NCBI RefSeq assembly: GCF_039596395.1
Contig: NZ_JBCNJT010000001.1
Span: forward strand, 1,771,315-1,835,314
DNA: 64,000 bases
From: Fluviicola sp.
GTDB taxonomy: Bacteria; Bacteroidota; Bacteroidia; Flavobacteriales_D; Crocinitomicaceae
Reading direction: 5' to 3'
The notes below the pieces were generated by a model. The model saw only the letters and a program-made list of their open reading frames with translations, made no database searches and was not told the origin of the DNA. The position numbers and the translations under genes were made by a program. Numbering within the stretch: the stretch's first letter is position 1; each line of letters begins with the position of its first letter. Shown piece after piece: positions 52,026-61,338 of the stretch.

Positions 52026-52574
52026 ATGCCACAATCAATTATCTTTTTAGTAACAACTCTCGGATTCATCTTTGGATCCCACTCTCCTCTGCTCGGGCAA
52101 AAAAACACCAAGTCACCTAGTAAATTGATGGTGTTCAAAAAGGACAACTATGAACTGAAATACCCGGAAACCTGGTCGTTGGATACTACAACCAAAACTG
52201 CGGCGGATTTTATTGTTTACAGCCCTTTAAGTTCTGATAAGGATGAGTTTAAGGAAAACCTGAACCTCGTAGTACAAGATTTGAAAGGCTTGAATTTTGA
52301 CCTGGACAATTTCACAGCGCTCTCGGAGCAACAGATCCAAAGCTACCTGGAAGGAAGTGAAGTAACGGAGAATGAACGATTGAAAAAAGAAGACCAGGAG
52401 TATCATCACCTGGTTTATACAGCAAAAACCGGTGGACGCATGCTTCGCTTCGAACAATATTACTGGGTGGTGAACGAGAAGGCTTACATTTTGTCTTTTA
52501 CAGCAGAATTGGACCAATTTGAAAAATATGCCGATATCAGCAAACAGATACTTGAAAGCTTTACACTGAAATAG
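52026..52574 (+). CDS. Secreted PsbP/DcrB-like protein
   Basis: 182 residues. Signal peptide about 1-24 (IIFLVTTLGFIFGSHSPLLGQ). The rest is a PsbP/DcrB-like (DUF1795) alpha-beta-alpha fold: YELKYPETWSLD, TAADFIVYSPLSSDKDEFKENLNLVVQD, then YHHLVYTAKTGGRMLRFEQYYWVVNEKAYILSFTAE and a final helix DISKQILESFT. Members are envelope proteins of varied roles; here unknown. A promoter lies upstream and a bidirectional terminator follows. Confidence 0.82.
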   Translation: MPQSIIFLVTTLGFIFGSHSPLLGQKNTKSPSKLMVFKKDNYELKYPETWSLDTTTKTAADFIVYSPLSSDKDEFKENLNLVVQDLKGLNFDLDNFTALSEQQIQSYLEGSEVTENERLKKEDQEYHHLVYTAKTGGRMLRFEQYYWVVNEKAYILSFTAELDQFEKYADISKQILESFTLK

Positions 52575-52590
52575 CACGAAGAATTTATTC

Positions 52591-52632
52591 CAACAAAAAA
52601 TCCCTCCCGAAACCGGAAGGGATTTTTTGTTG
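52591..52632. terminator. Bidirectional intrinsic terminator
   Basis: CAACAAAAAATCCCT (52591-52605) pairs with AGGGATTTTTTGTTG (52618-52632), loop 12 bases; A/T tracts within the arms serve both strands. Confidence 0.88.
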
Positions 52633-52644
52633 AACGAAAACAAA

Positions 52645-54927
52645 TTACTTCTTAACAAACTGTCTAACAGATAGTTTGTTTGTTTGAGTATTTGTTACTT
52701 TTAATAAGTATGTTCCTGAGCTCAAAGCGGATACATCCATTTGGTTTTCTCCGTTACGAGTTACATCGTACACTCTTCCTGCAACGTCTGTTACCTGGAA
52801 ATTGTACAGGTGCTCGTTCGTTCCTTCATAAGTTACGTTCATTACATCCGAGCATGGATTCGGGTACAAATTGATCGTCAATAATTCGTTTTCATCCACG
52901 ATCAATTCTGCGTCTATATCTGCTACGGCAAAAGGGCTTAAACTTGTAAGGCCTGTACGCGTGATCTCATACGTGCTGTTTGCTCCTGCTACCGCACTTG
53001 CTGAAGTTTGAGAATCCCACGCTCCGCTTGTATAATGTGTAATGTAAGCATTGTCGCGGTCGAATCCGTTCACTTCTGATGTTGCCATCCAACCCAATTT
53101 CAAGTTCATGTTTACGGAAGAAGCATCAGACTCTACCAGCCAGGTTCTGTTTACCACGCTTCCGCTGGTAGCACTGTTGAATCCTGTATTTTCTGTTCCA
53201 CCGGTAAATACACCGCTAAAGGTTTTTACCATGAAATTACCGGAAGCAGATCCGGATGCCTGCTGGATACTTGCCGGTGAGTAGCCGGAAGTTGTTCCAA
53301 CCGGGAATACTTTATACGGATCGGAAGCAGCAACATGCATTTGAAGCATTCCCATGTAAGGTGTCATAACGTAACGTGTATCGCTGTATCCTGTAATATC
53401 TGCATCTTCTTCGATGATCAAATCGTCATTCATCAGCATTACGCTTCCGCTGGTAAGTGTCAGTTCATCGTAAATATGCAGTGTGGATCCCAGTATCAAA
53501 TCACCACCACCGGTAATGTTCACAATCAATTGTCCCAGGTCCGTACCGGAACCGTCAAAATAAAGTGTATCGTCGGCTACCGATGCAATGTTCAAATGCA
53601 GATCTGAATTCATATCTCCCCTGATCGGGCTAGCCATATCCTGATTCAGTGTACCGTTCAGGATCAGGTCGTTACCATTCAGGTCCAACGTACCGTTTAC
53701 CAGTTCCAATTCGCCGTCAACGGTTGCATCACTATCCAGCATCACCTCGCCTTGTCCGATGTTTACTTCTACGTCATTCAATCCTGTACCTGTAATTTCA
53801 ACTCCTGTAGTAACGGTTGAATCTCCCATGTATTCCACATCATAGGAAGCTGTCCCGGTAAAAGTTCCGCCATTGCTTTGCAGATTTCCGTTCATCACCT
53901 GAACCACACTTCCTGCATTCATAGTAAGTACAGAACCGCTTTCAAGGCTCAAAGTTCCGTTGTGCAACTGCAATTCTCCTGCAATCTCCAATTCGCTTTC
54001 CAACATCACCGTTCCTGAAGTTCCTGAATAGTCAATAGAAAACTGACCGATGGAAGATCCGGAAGTAAACACCAAACCGGAATTTAAGGCATTGGAAGTC
54101 TCGATCATCACATTGGACGCGGCAGTTGTGGAAAGCATTGCTCCCGACTGGATGTCCAGATTCCCGTGAATTTCCAGGTCATTGGCGCCAACACTCAAAG
54201 TACCAGTATTCAACAGCAAATCCCCGTGAATGATCAGGTCGCTTCCCATTGTCAAAACAGCCGTGTTGTCGTCCAGGCTGATGTCTGCGTTTTCCATATT
54301 CATGGAATTGATCTCAATACCGGTAGTTTTGGATCCTCCGATGTAGTATACGTGGTAAGCACCACCTGAATTGAATACTCCGCCCGATGTTGCCAATGAA
54401 CCATCATTGCGAACCACTTTTGCATCTACTTCCAGCATCAGGTTTGATCCCGTATTCAGGGTAAATGATCCGTCTTCCAGGTATAAGGAATCACTCACCG
54501 TAACCTGTGAAGTAATTGCGAGTACCGATCCCATATTCGCGAAAGTATTCACTGTCATATTTCCCGAAAACGAATAGGAAACCAAGACCCCTGTAAATTC
54601 AATACGCTGGATATCTACATCACCGCTTCCGCCGAACGTACCCAAATCGATCGATAATTCGCTGTTGGTAGAACTCGTTAATGTTCCATCAACCGTAAAA
54701 TTGTTCAGAAGACCTGAAAAGGTAACATCCGTATTCATGTTCACTTCAATTCCTGAAGGGATGATAATATTGTCGTTGCTGACATTGTTGGAAGGAGCTG
54801 TTCCTCCCCAGGTGGCAGGATCTGTCCAGTCACCACTTGTGACTGCAGTAAAAGCAAATAATTTGTTGGTGGATAATGCCATAAAAGCAAAAACCACAAG
54901 TCCTAATTTTAGTAACCCTGTTTTCAT
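52645..54927 (-). CDS. Large secreted T9SS cargo protein, beta-helix/adhesin-like
   Basis: 760 residues. Signal peptide about 1-25. It opens with TSGDWTDPATWGGTAPS, the same type of motif as the protein at 3521. The middle is a long stack of beta strands with regular LxLxxGTLxLxG units (LQLHNGTLSLESGSVLTMN, LELVNGTLDLNGNDLILN), strongly suggesting a beta-helix. A module FPVGTTSGYSPASI follows, then a C-terminal T9SS type A domain (INLYPNPCSD to GTYLLKVTN). Asp-rich loops might bind calcium (inference). Surface or matrix protein; ligand unknown. Confidence 0.86.
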   Translation of the reverse strand: MKTGLLKLGLVVFAFMALSTNKLFAFTAVTSGDWTDPATWGGTAPSNNVSNDNIIIPSGIEVNMNTDVTFSGLLNNFTVDGTLTSSTNSELSIDLGTFGGSGDVDIQRIEFTGVLVSYSFSGNMTVNTFANMGSVLAITSQVTVSDSLYLEDGSFTLNTGSNLMLEVDAKVVRNDGSLATSGGVFNSGGAYHVYYIGGSKTTGIEINSMNMENADISLDDNTAVLTMGSDLIIHGDLLLNTGTLSVGANDLEIHGNLDIQSGAMLSTTAASNVMIETSNALNSGLVFTSGSSIGQFSIDYSGTSGTVMLESELEIAGELQLHNGTLSLESGSVLTMNAGSVVQVMNGNLQSNGGTFTGTASYDVEYMGDSTVTTGVEITGTGLNDVEVNIGQGEVMLDSDATVDGELELVNGTLDLNGNDLILNGTLNQDMASPIRGDMNSDLHLNIASVADDTLYFDGSGTDLGQLIVNITGGGDLILGSTLHIYDELTLTSGSVMLMNDDLIIEEDADITGYSDTRYVMTPYMGMLQMHVAASDPYKVFPVGTTSGYSPASIQQASGSASGNFMVKTFSGVFTGGTENTGFNSATSGSVVNRTWLVESDASSVNMNLKLGWMATSEVNGFDRDNAYITHYTSGAWDSQTSASAVAGANSTYEITRTGLTSLSPFAVADIDAELIVDENELLTINLYPNPCSDVMNVTYEGTNEHLYNFQVTDVAGRVYDVTRNGENQMDVSALSSGTYLLKVTNTQTNKLSVRQFVKK

Positions 54928-55033
54928 ATACTTGATTTTAATTACTTGATGTTTATTTACATAAAGTTCTGTCCAATCAGCAGATGAATTGTTACATTAT
55001 TCAGGAGTGAGAATTACATATTTCACAGAATCG

Positions 55034-55118
55034 GAATACAAAGCAGATTTTCCATCGCTTCGGATTGAATGAGAATCCAAAGCAGCTCAGTCACGCCTGA
55101 TCGCCCGGATTAAATGAG
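55034..55118. repeat. 85-base dispersed structured repeat, copy B
   Basis: Aligns without gaps to 17776-17860 (74 of 85 by hand). GAATACAAAGCAG...CGCTTCGG and GAATCCAAAGCAG...CCTGATCG units again. It lies between the DUF202 3' end and the T9SS gene's 5' side. Confidence 0.75.
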
Positions 55119-55193
55119 AAGTCGTAATAAGACTAATTTCCTTCACACTCACACTATTGAGAATGAAATACAATAAATGAAACCCTACTCTCT

Positions 55194-55595
55194 TTATGAA
55201 CTGATCTTAATCAGGTAGGCCAGTAATAATATGCTAATCACAAAGATCAGGATGACGGTAATATTTAAAAGGATGGGATTGTGCTTAAATTCTCCCAGGT
55301 CGATTTCTTTTCGGATGCGCCGGTAACGCAGCAAAGCAAACAGGGAACTCATTGCACCAATGGCGACAATGATGATTCCGATCGGGCCTGAATAACTGTA
55401 ATGGTTTCCCTGGACTTCTATTTCCAGTGCCACGTTCATTTCTTTGGTAAACAGGGAAAATTCCACCACCACAAAACCAAATGCCATGATACCGACACTG
55501 GTGCGCACCCAGGCAAGCAAAGTCCGCTCATTCGACAAATGGTCCGATATCTTTTTTTGTTCCACACTTCCTTTCTCCTCGTTCATACTTCTCAT
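55194..55595 (-). CDS. DUF202 (YidH-like) membrane protein
   Basis: 133 residues. The DUF202 signature LSNERTLLAWVRTSVGIMAFGFVVVEF is followed by two more transmembrane helices (GIIIVAIGAMSSLFALL and TVILIFVISILLLAYLI) with a RYRRIRKEID loop. It is an inner-membrane protein of unknown function. It starts 4 bases after the flavoenzyme gene stop, so the two are one operon. Confidence 0.9.
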   Translation of the reverse strand: MRSMNEEKGSVEQKKISDHLSNERTLLAWVRTSVGIMAFGFVVVEFSLFTKEMNVALEIEVQGNHYSYSGPIGIIIVAIGAMSSLFALLRYRRIRKEIDLGEFKHNPILLNITVILIFVISILLLAYLIKISS

Positions 55596-55599
55596 CGTG

Positions 55600-56967
55600 T
55601 TAGTTAATCTCTTTTAATTTTCCCAAAGCGGTCGGGATCAGTTCTGAAACCGTCGGATGCAAAACCATCGTATCCCGGAGCGCGGTGTATGGAATATCCG
55701 ACACCATCAGGTTGAGTATCCCGGAAATGATTTCGTCACCTCCTACTCCCAAAACTGCGGCTCCTATTAATTGATCCCGGTCATTAACCAGCATGCGGAT
55801 AAAGCCTTTGGTTTCTCCTTTTTCCACTGCCCGCCGGATTTGCTTCATTTCAATATAAGCTTCGCGGACTTTCAATCCTTTTTCCAGGGCTTCTTTTTTC
55901 GTCATCCCTGCTCTTCCCAGCGGTGGATCCACGAAAAGTCCGTAAGTCATGATCCTGTCTGAAATCTTTCGTTTTTTTCCTTCGAACAGGTAAGAAGCCA
56001 CCACCTCAAAATCGTTGTAAGCCGTGTGGGTAAAAGCACCTTTCCCGTTACAGTCGCCCAGTGCAAAAACGCCTTCCACGTTGGTTTCACAGTAATCGTT
56101 TACCCGGATATACCCGCGCTTATCGGTGGCAATAGTTGCAGCCTCCAGGTTCAACAGATCCGTATTCGGCACTCTCCCGATTGCCAGGAGCAAATGCGTT
56201 CCGGAAACAGTATGTGCTTTCCCGTCCTGTTCGTAAGTTACCTGAATTTCGCCGGTTTTGCCACTTGCAGCGATATTTTGAACATTGGTCAGGAACTTTA
56301 CACCGTCGCTTTCCAAACTTTCCCGGATGGATTGGCTCACATCTTCATCTTCGCGGTTAATGATTTGCGCCGACCGTTCTATGATCGTGACTTCACTTCC
56401 GAAGCGCTTAAACAGCTGTCCGAATTCCAGGCCGATGTAACTGCCTCCGATGATCAGCAAGTGTTGGGGTAATTCCGTCAACTCCAAAACCGATTCATTT
56501 GTCAGGTAATCTGCCTCCCGGTATTCTTCGGGAACAAGTGCACGCGCACCCACATTGATAAAAATTTTCGGCGCGGTATAAATCGTATCACTGACTTTGA
56601 TCTCATAGGGGGAAACAAATGAAGCCTCGCCTTTCACAAAAGTGATGTTGGGATTGTCCCGAAACCCCGTTTCTATTCCGTGAACGGATTCGGAAACAAT
56701 TCCGTCTTTACGCTGTTTGATCTTTTGGAGATCAGCTTTCGGTTTCCCGGAAAGTGAAACACCCAATTCTTCGGCATGGAAGACATCCCACATTCTGCGG
56801 GCACTTGCGACATAGGTTTTCGTAGGTGTACAGCCACTGTTGACACAAGTGCCGCCAACCGTGTTTTTTTCAACCATTAAGACCTGCATTCCCTCGTCAG
56901 CCAGGCGAAATGCCAAAGGGGTTCCCGCCTGTCCGGAACCAATGATAATCGCGTCGAATTTTTTCAT
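55600..56967 (-). CDS. Class I pyridine nucleotide-disulfide oxidoreductase (RclA/MerA-like)
   Basis: 455 residues. FAD-binding GSGQAG (10-15), redox-active C41-VNSG-C46 within GGTCVNSGCTPTK, a second Rossmann motif GGSYIGLEFG for NAD(P)H, GVFALGDCNG for FAD, and HPTVSE near the C-terminus of the dimerisation domain. There are no extra C-terminal cysteines or N-terminal heavy-metal domain as in mercuric reductases, so RclA-like or another uncharacterised reductase is more likely. Cytoplasmic. Upstream in one operon with the DUF202 gene. Confidence 0.9.
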   Translation of the reverse strand: MKKFDAIIIGSGQAGTPLAFRLADEGMQVLMVEKNTVGGTCVNSGCTPTKTYVASARRMWDVFHAEELGVSLSGKPKADLQKIKQRKDGIVSESVHGIETGFRDNPNITFVKGEASFVSPYEIKVSDTIYTAPKIFINVGARALVPEEYREADYLTNESVLELTELPQHLLIIGGSYIGLEFGQLFKRFGSEVTIIERSAQIINREDEDVSQSIRESLESDGVKFLTNVQNIAASGKTGEIQVTYEQDGKAHTVSGTHLLLAIGRVPNTDLLNLEAATIATDKRGYIRVNDYCETNVEGVFALGDCNGKGAFTHTAYNDFEVVASYLFEGKKRKISDRIMTYGLFVDPPLGRAGMTKKEALEKGLKVREAYIEMKQIRRAVEKGETKGFIRMLVNDRDQLIGAAVLGVGGDEIISGILNLMVSDIPYTALRDTMVLHPTVSELIPTALGKLKEIN

Positions 56968-57033
56968 ACTTTTTCTAAAATAGCATATTCAACCCGAAAT
57001 ATCAAACGAGCATGGACCTTCATTTTATTAAAA

Positions 57034-57061
57034 AAGCGTAATTACTGATGCAATTACGCTT
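57034..57061 (-). terminator. Intrinsic terminator after the lipoprotein gene
   Basis: A 10-bp perfect stem AAGCGTAATT (57034-57043) with AATTACGCTT (57052-57061), 8-base loop, and an A run at 57031-57035 that becomes a U tract on the minus strand. Confidence 0.82.
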
Positions 57062-57087
57062 TAAGCTTTTCAGGTATTCGTATTCCT

Positions 57088-57825
57088 TTAAGGAACAACC
57101 TGCACCACTTTATTCAGTGCCCGGTACTTGCTCCGGATCTTTCCTCCTTCACTGGTTCCCTGACTCACAGCCGTTTCATTCGTTCTATCCATATAAACAG
57201 TGGAAGAACCCAGTGCAAGTGAATTCAAGCTTGCAACTCCCATGATGATATTGGATGCGCCCAATTGATTTTGGTAGAACAAAGCATCCTGCCCCCAGGT
57301 CCAGGATCCGATAAAAATCCCCACAGATTGATTCGCTGCCAAAGGGCTTCCGATCCAGGTAAGTGTATTTGCCTGTGATTTTACGATCGTATCAAACCCC
57401 GGCTGAAAAGCAATTGTGTCCAAAACAGGTGTTGTATTCGTAAACTGATTGCCATCCGTATCATTGTAAATGAAGGTTCCGGAATTGATTTTTCCCGCAT
57501 ATTCTTTGTAATGTCCGAAGTAGAAAGCATTGTAAGTAAGCGGATCTCCATTAAAGGTCACGGAAGCTCCGCTTGTCAACTCCAGGTTTGTTCCGGTAGG
57601 GCCGCCAAACTTAAAACGTGCGACCACATAAGTCTTATCTTCGTTTTTATTGTAGAACAATTCGTAATCCGTGTAAATTTTGTCCTGGTTTACATCTTCC
57701 GAATTCTCCTTTTCGCAGGAAACGAGTAAGAAAGGAATTGAAACCAATGCGATTGCCTTTTTAACTATTCCGCTTTTAATCAGGACATGCTTCTTGTCCT
57801 TCCGTTTTTTAGTAGTAGTATTCAT
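57088..57825 (-). CDS. Lipoprotein of unknown function
   Basis: 245 residues. An unusually long basic n-region (MNTTTKKRKDKKHVLIKSG) precedes the lipoprotein signal; lipobox IPFLLVSC. The mature part starts EKENSEDVNQD and is mostly beta (YELFYNKNEDKTYVVARFKFGG, SGASVTFNGDPLTYN, TFIYNDTDG), perhaps two sandwich domains. Single gene with its own terminator. No family known. Confidence 0.7.
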   Translation of the reverse strand: MNTTTKKRKDKKHVLIKSGIVKKAIALVSIPFLLVSCEKENSEDVNQDKIYTDYELFYNKNEDKTYVVARFKFGGPTGTNLELTSGASVTFNGDPLTYNAFYFGHYKEYAGKINSGTFIYNDTDGNQFTNTTPVLDTIAFQPGFDTIVKSQANTLTWIGSPLAANQSVGIFIGSWTWGQDALFYQNQLGASNIIMGVASLNSLALGSSTVYMDRTNETAVSQGTSEGGKIRSKYRALNKVVQVVP

Positions 57826-57999
57826 TTTGTGTTTTTTTCGGGGCTAACTTACAAAAAAATAAATTCGGCCGGTAAAAGGGAACTGATTTGTAAGGGATTG
57901 AATGATTCATTATCCGGTTTCGGGAAATAATCGGACGTGCTCACTTAGCAACTAAAGAGATCGTATCGAAAATATTCCGAACTATTTCTGATTAAACGA

Positions 58000-58032
58000 A
58001 AAGAGCCCCTGACATTCCACCAGGAGCCCTTT
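58000..58032 (-). terminator. Strand-specific terminator after the SprB-repeat gene
   Basis: In the minus transcript a 12-bp stem (58032-58021 with 58011-58000) forms with two G-U pairs, then UUUU. Read on the plus strand the same positions give A-C mismatches, so it works in one direction only. Confidence 0.65.
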
Positions 58033-58049
58033 CTTTGTTACTTAACTTA

Positions 58050-61000
58050 TTAATTATTGGAAACCACTATTTTCTTCACAATAGCAGATCCGTTTTCGAA
58101 TTGAATACGTGTCAGGTAAGTTCCTGTCATTAACCCGGACAGGTTTTTAGTTACCAGTGTAGATCCTTCTTCCAAAGTCACCTTGTCAGAGAAAATCACT
58201 TTACCTGCCAGGTCGATAACACTAACAACAGCCGATCCGCTTTTCGAAACATTATTCACCCGGATATTCAACTGATCCCTGGTTGGTACCGGGTACAAAT
58301 CTACCGTTACCCCATCCACCGAAGCTGCAATTTCATTGATGCTTGCGGGTTCATCCAATGTATTGACCGTAGTATTTGTAGTAATCGGCGCGTTGTAATC
58401 AAAGAAGATATCTGCCGTATTGGTAAACACTGTTCCCACCGGAGTGGTTGTTTTACGCTGAATGCTGTACTGAACCAACCCGGAGCTCAAAGCGTCTCCG
58501 AAACCGTCTTTCCATGGCAGGTTGATGTTTGCAAATGTGAAAGTTACCAAACCTGTTTCGCTCATGGTTGCTGTGTAGTGATGATCGGAATAACCCGGTT
58601 TGAACGTTGTCCAGTCAAAATCCGCATCCAATTGATCGGTCACGGAAATGTTCTGAGCGAAGTACGTTCCTTCATTCTGGAAATGGATCGTATAATCGAA
58701 TTCTTTCGTTTCCATCGGCACCAAACCGGTTGTTCCTGTTCCTTTTGGAGTTACTTCCTTGTAATTCGGGTCATAAGAACCAATAACGGTTGTCTGATGT
58801 GTATTTACGTTGTTCCAGGGCGTATTATCTGTTAACCAGTCTGTTGCAATCGGGGCTGCACCAGCCACTGTGTCGTAAACGTTTACAAGTGTTCCCAGCG
58901 GAATGTTTGTGGGTGTGCTGTAATCTAAAAGCATGACGTGTGTTCCGTTCGGATTCAGGGAAGGGAAACCTGTCTGTACACTGTAATTATTCGGATAAGC
59001 AGTGCTGTTCAATTGAACAAAACCGGGTGAAGACGCGTTTACAAAAGCCAATTGTCCGTCGTGTGAATAGCCCAGCTGAACTCCCGACTCAGTCACTGTT
59101 CCTTCATTTCTCACGATTACTTTTTGCTGGTAGCTGTTTCCAGGGATCGGAGGAAGGTTCGAATTGATGGTAGTAATTTTCAAGTCATGCATCGGTGTTG
59201 TTCCATTGGAGAAATCTACCACTGTATTACACCCTGAAGCAGCAACTACATTCACAGTATTCGTATTGCTTTGGCAAGCAGATAACGGATAATAGGAGTT
59301 TACCTGCTCGCTGATTGTGTATGTTCCCGTTGGAACCCGGAAGCTGTAATGTCCGTTTGCATCTGTAAATGTGTAACCGAAACCGGAACAATGGATCATA
59401 ATGTTTTCAATCCCGTTCTCACCTGAATCGTGTGTACAGTTAGCATTCGCGTCTGCGTAAACCGTTCCTGAAATCGTGCAGTAACAGCTTTGGCTCGTAT
59501 TTGCATTCGCAATCCAGAAATGTTTCCAGCTGCTGCATCCGTTTGCATCCGTAACCGTTAAATAATAATCATCTACTCCCAGGTTAGTCGCATTTTGTGT
59601 TATTGTTCCGTTTGAATAGGCATACGTATAAGGTGCTGTTCCTCCGCTTACAACTGCTGTTGCAGTTCCGTCTGTACTATAAATACAGCTTGCACCGACT
59701 GTCGATACCCCTACATTTACTGGAGAAGTTGCGTCCAACAACACGGATTTGGTTACCGAGCAGGATACTGCATCTGTAATCACACAGGAGTAAGTTCCCA
59801 ACGGAACTCCGCTGATGGAACTGGTTGTTGCCCCGTTGCTCCATTGGTAGGTGAACGGACCGTTTGTTCCGGAAACCGCTGCTGTTACTGCCCCTGTTGT
59901 TGCCGGACAAATAACGGTAGATGCCTGAACATTTGCGTTGATTGTACTGATCGGGCTGACTACCACAGAACCAGTTCTGATACATCCCACGTTGTCTGTA
60001 ACCTGGAACGGGTAAGTTCCTGCAGGAACATTCGATAAGGTTGCCCCTGTTACTGCCGGATACGAACTCCAGGAATAAGTATAAGGAGCTGTTCCACCCG
60101 TTGGTGCTAACGTTGCCGAACCTGTAGGTGCAGTACACTGACTGGCTGTAGAACTGTACGAAACGTTGATCGGTGTATTGGTGTTTATATAAGCATATCC
60201 CTGCCCGATACAACCATTTGCATCTGTGGCAATGACCGTGTAGGCATTTCCTCCGTTTAAGTTAGTAGCATTATTCCCCGTTTGGCCGTTGCTCCAGGAA
60301 TAAGTGTAGGGGTTCATACCTCCTGAGCCGAATGCCATAGCACTTCCGTTCGGCTGCAAACAGGTTGCATTTGTAACAGTTACGTTTACATTGATATGAG
60401 GACTTTGCAAAATGGTAGCTCCCAGGTTATTGGACTGACATCCTTGTGCATCGGTAACCGTCAAAGGATAAAATCCCTGGCTCATCCCGGAAATGGAAGC
60501 GCTGGTTGCGCCTGTGCTCCATAAATAAGTGTAAGGTGCCACACCACCTGAAGCAACTGCTGTTGCCGTTCCATTCGTACAACTGGCATTGGTAGTGTTG
60601 ATGGTTGCTGTAACGTTCGATAACTGATGTACATTAATGGAAGTATCCATAATATTCAATACACAACCGGTTGTTTGGTCCGTTATCATTGCCTGGTAAT
60701 CTCCAATAGGAACACTTGCATTATTCCCGGAATAACTGGTTAGTGTTTGTTGATTTATCCAACTGTACGTAAAAGGCCCGGGAGTTCCGTTTACCTGCGT
60801 AGCAGTAATTGTTCCCATGGTAGCCGGGCAAAGCGGTGAAACAACATTCACTTCAAACGTAAAGGAAGGTGTGTAACCTGCCTGCGCATATGCCATTATA
60901 TTTCCACTGCTTACCTGGCAATAGATATAGCCGTAATTGGACATGGCGATGCCGGTCAATTGATCCGTTGTGGAGTTCACATTGGAATGAACTACCGTGC

Positions 61001-61172
61001 CCCCGTCCGTATAATAGGTGTAGGTAATTGGGAGGGGAACTCCGGTTGTAGAGACTGAAAAGACGCCGTCGTTGTTACAGGGCGTCTGTGTGAAAGTCCC
61101 GGTAGCTGTCTGACTCATTGCATGCTGACTCATACCGGCCAGCATGCATATGAAAAGAGTAAGGTTTTTCAT
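58050..61172 (-). CDS. Giant T9SS cargo protein with six SprB repeats
   Basis: 1040 residues. Signal peptide MKNLTLFICMLAGMSQHAMS. Six SprB-type repeats follow (about 95-560), each with a P[Y/F]TYxWSNG strand and a TD-x-x-GC ending (VTDAQGC, ATDANGC, VTDNVGC, ITDAVSC, VTDANGC). Next an SdrD_B-like domain (CTISGTVYADANANCTHDSGENGIENI), then a DUF11/DUF7619-type domain (FDYTIHFQNEGTYFAQNISVTDQL, ADIFFDYNAPITTNTT), and a T9SS type A domain (VDLYPVPTRDQLN to GTYLTRIQFENG). SprB is the gliding adhesin of flavobacteria; this is a smaller adhesin of the same style. Confidence 0.88.
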   Translation of the reverse strand: MKNLTLFICMLAGMSQHAMSQTATGTFTQTPCNNDGVFSVSTTGVPLPITYTYYTDGGTVVHSNVNSTTDQLTGIAMSNYGYIYCQVSSGNIMAYAQAGYTPSFTFEVNVVSPLCPATMGTITATQVNGTPGPFTYSWINQQTLTSYSGNNASVPIGDYQAMITDQTTGCVLNIMDTSINVHQLSNVTATINTTNASCTNGTATAVASGGVAPYTYLWSTGATSASISGMSQGFYPLTVTDAQGCQSNNLGATILQSPHINVNVTVTNATCLQPNGSAMAFGSGGMNPYTYSWSNGQTGNNATNLNGGNAYTVIATDANGCIGQGYAYINTNTPINVSYSSTASQCTAPTGSATLAPTGGTAPYTYSWSSYPAVTGATLSNVPAGTYPFQVTDNVGCIRTGSVVVSPISTINANVQASTVICPATTGAVTAAVSGTNGPFTYQWSNGATTSSISGVPLGTYSCVITDAVSCSVTKSVLLDATSPVNVGVSTVGASCIYSTDGTATAVVSGGTAPYTYAYSNGTITQNATNLGVDDYYLTVTDANGCSSWKHFWIANANTSQSCYCTISGTVYADANANCTHDSGENGIENIMIHCSGFGYTFTDANGHYSFRVPTGTYTISEQVNSYYPLSACQSNTNTVNVVAASGCNTVVDFSNGTTPMHDLKITTINSNLPPIPGNSYQQKVIVRNEGTVTESGVQLGYSHDGQLAFVNASSPGFVQLNSTAYPNNYSVQTGFPSLNPNGTHVMLLDYSTPTNIPLGTLVNVYDTVAGAAPIATDWLTDNTPWNNVNTHQTTVIGSYDPNYKEVTPKGTGTTGLVPMETKEFDYTIHFQNEGTYFAQNISVTDQLDADFDWTTFKPGYSDHHYTATMSETGLVTFTFANINLPWKDGFGDALSSGLVQYSIQRKTTTPVGTVFTNTADIFFDYNAPITTNTTVNTLDEPASINEIAASVDGVTVDLYPVPTRDQLNIRVNNVSKSGSAVVSVIDLAGKVIFSDKVTLEEGSTLVTKNLSGLMTGTYLTRIQFENGSAIVKKIVVSNN

Positions 61173-61338
61173 AAACTGATTATTAAATGATTTCTCTAAG
61201 TACTTTCCCTGAAAAGAGAAGTTGCCTGAAGGAGAAATTATTTAAAAAAGAATGAAACAGAATGAGGACTTTCGCTAATGAACAGGAAACCGAGTGAATC
61301 AACTACGACGGGTCCTCCTCATTCTCATTCTCGTTCTG

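Noticed and set aside
55600-56967. Mercuric reductase (MerA)
   Set aside because: The C-terminal vicinal cysteines and N-terminal metal domain are absent, and no mer genes are present.
59677-60213. ORF of 178 codons in another frame of the SprB-repeat gene
   Set aside because: It is a frame shadow of the repetitive SprB coding sequence on the same strand; periodicity explains its length.
58050-61172. Repeated segments at first resembling a CRISPR-like or minisatellite array
   Set aside because: The periodicity is at protein level (SprB repeats of about 80 residues with varied DNA), not short identical DNA repeats with spacers.
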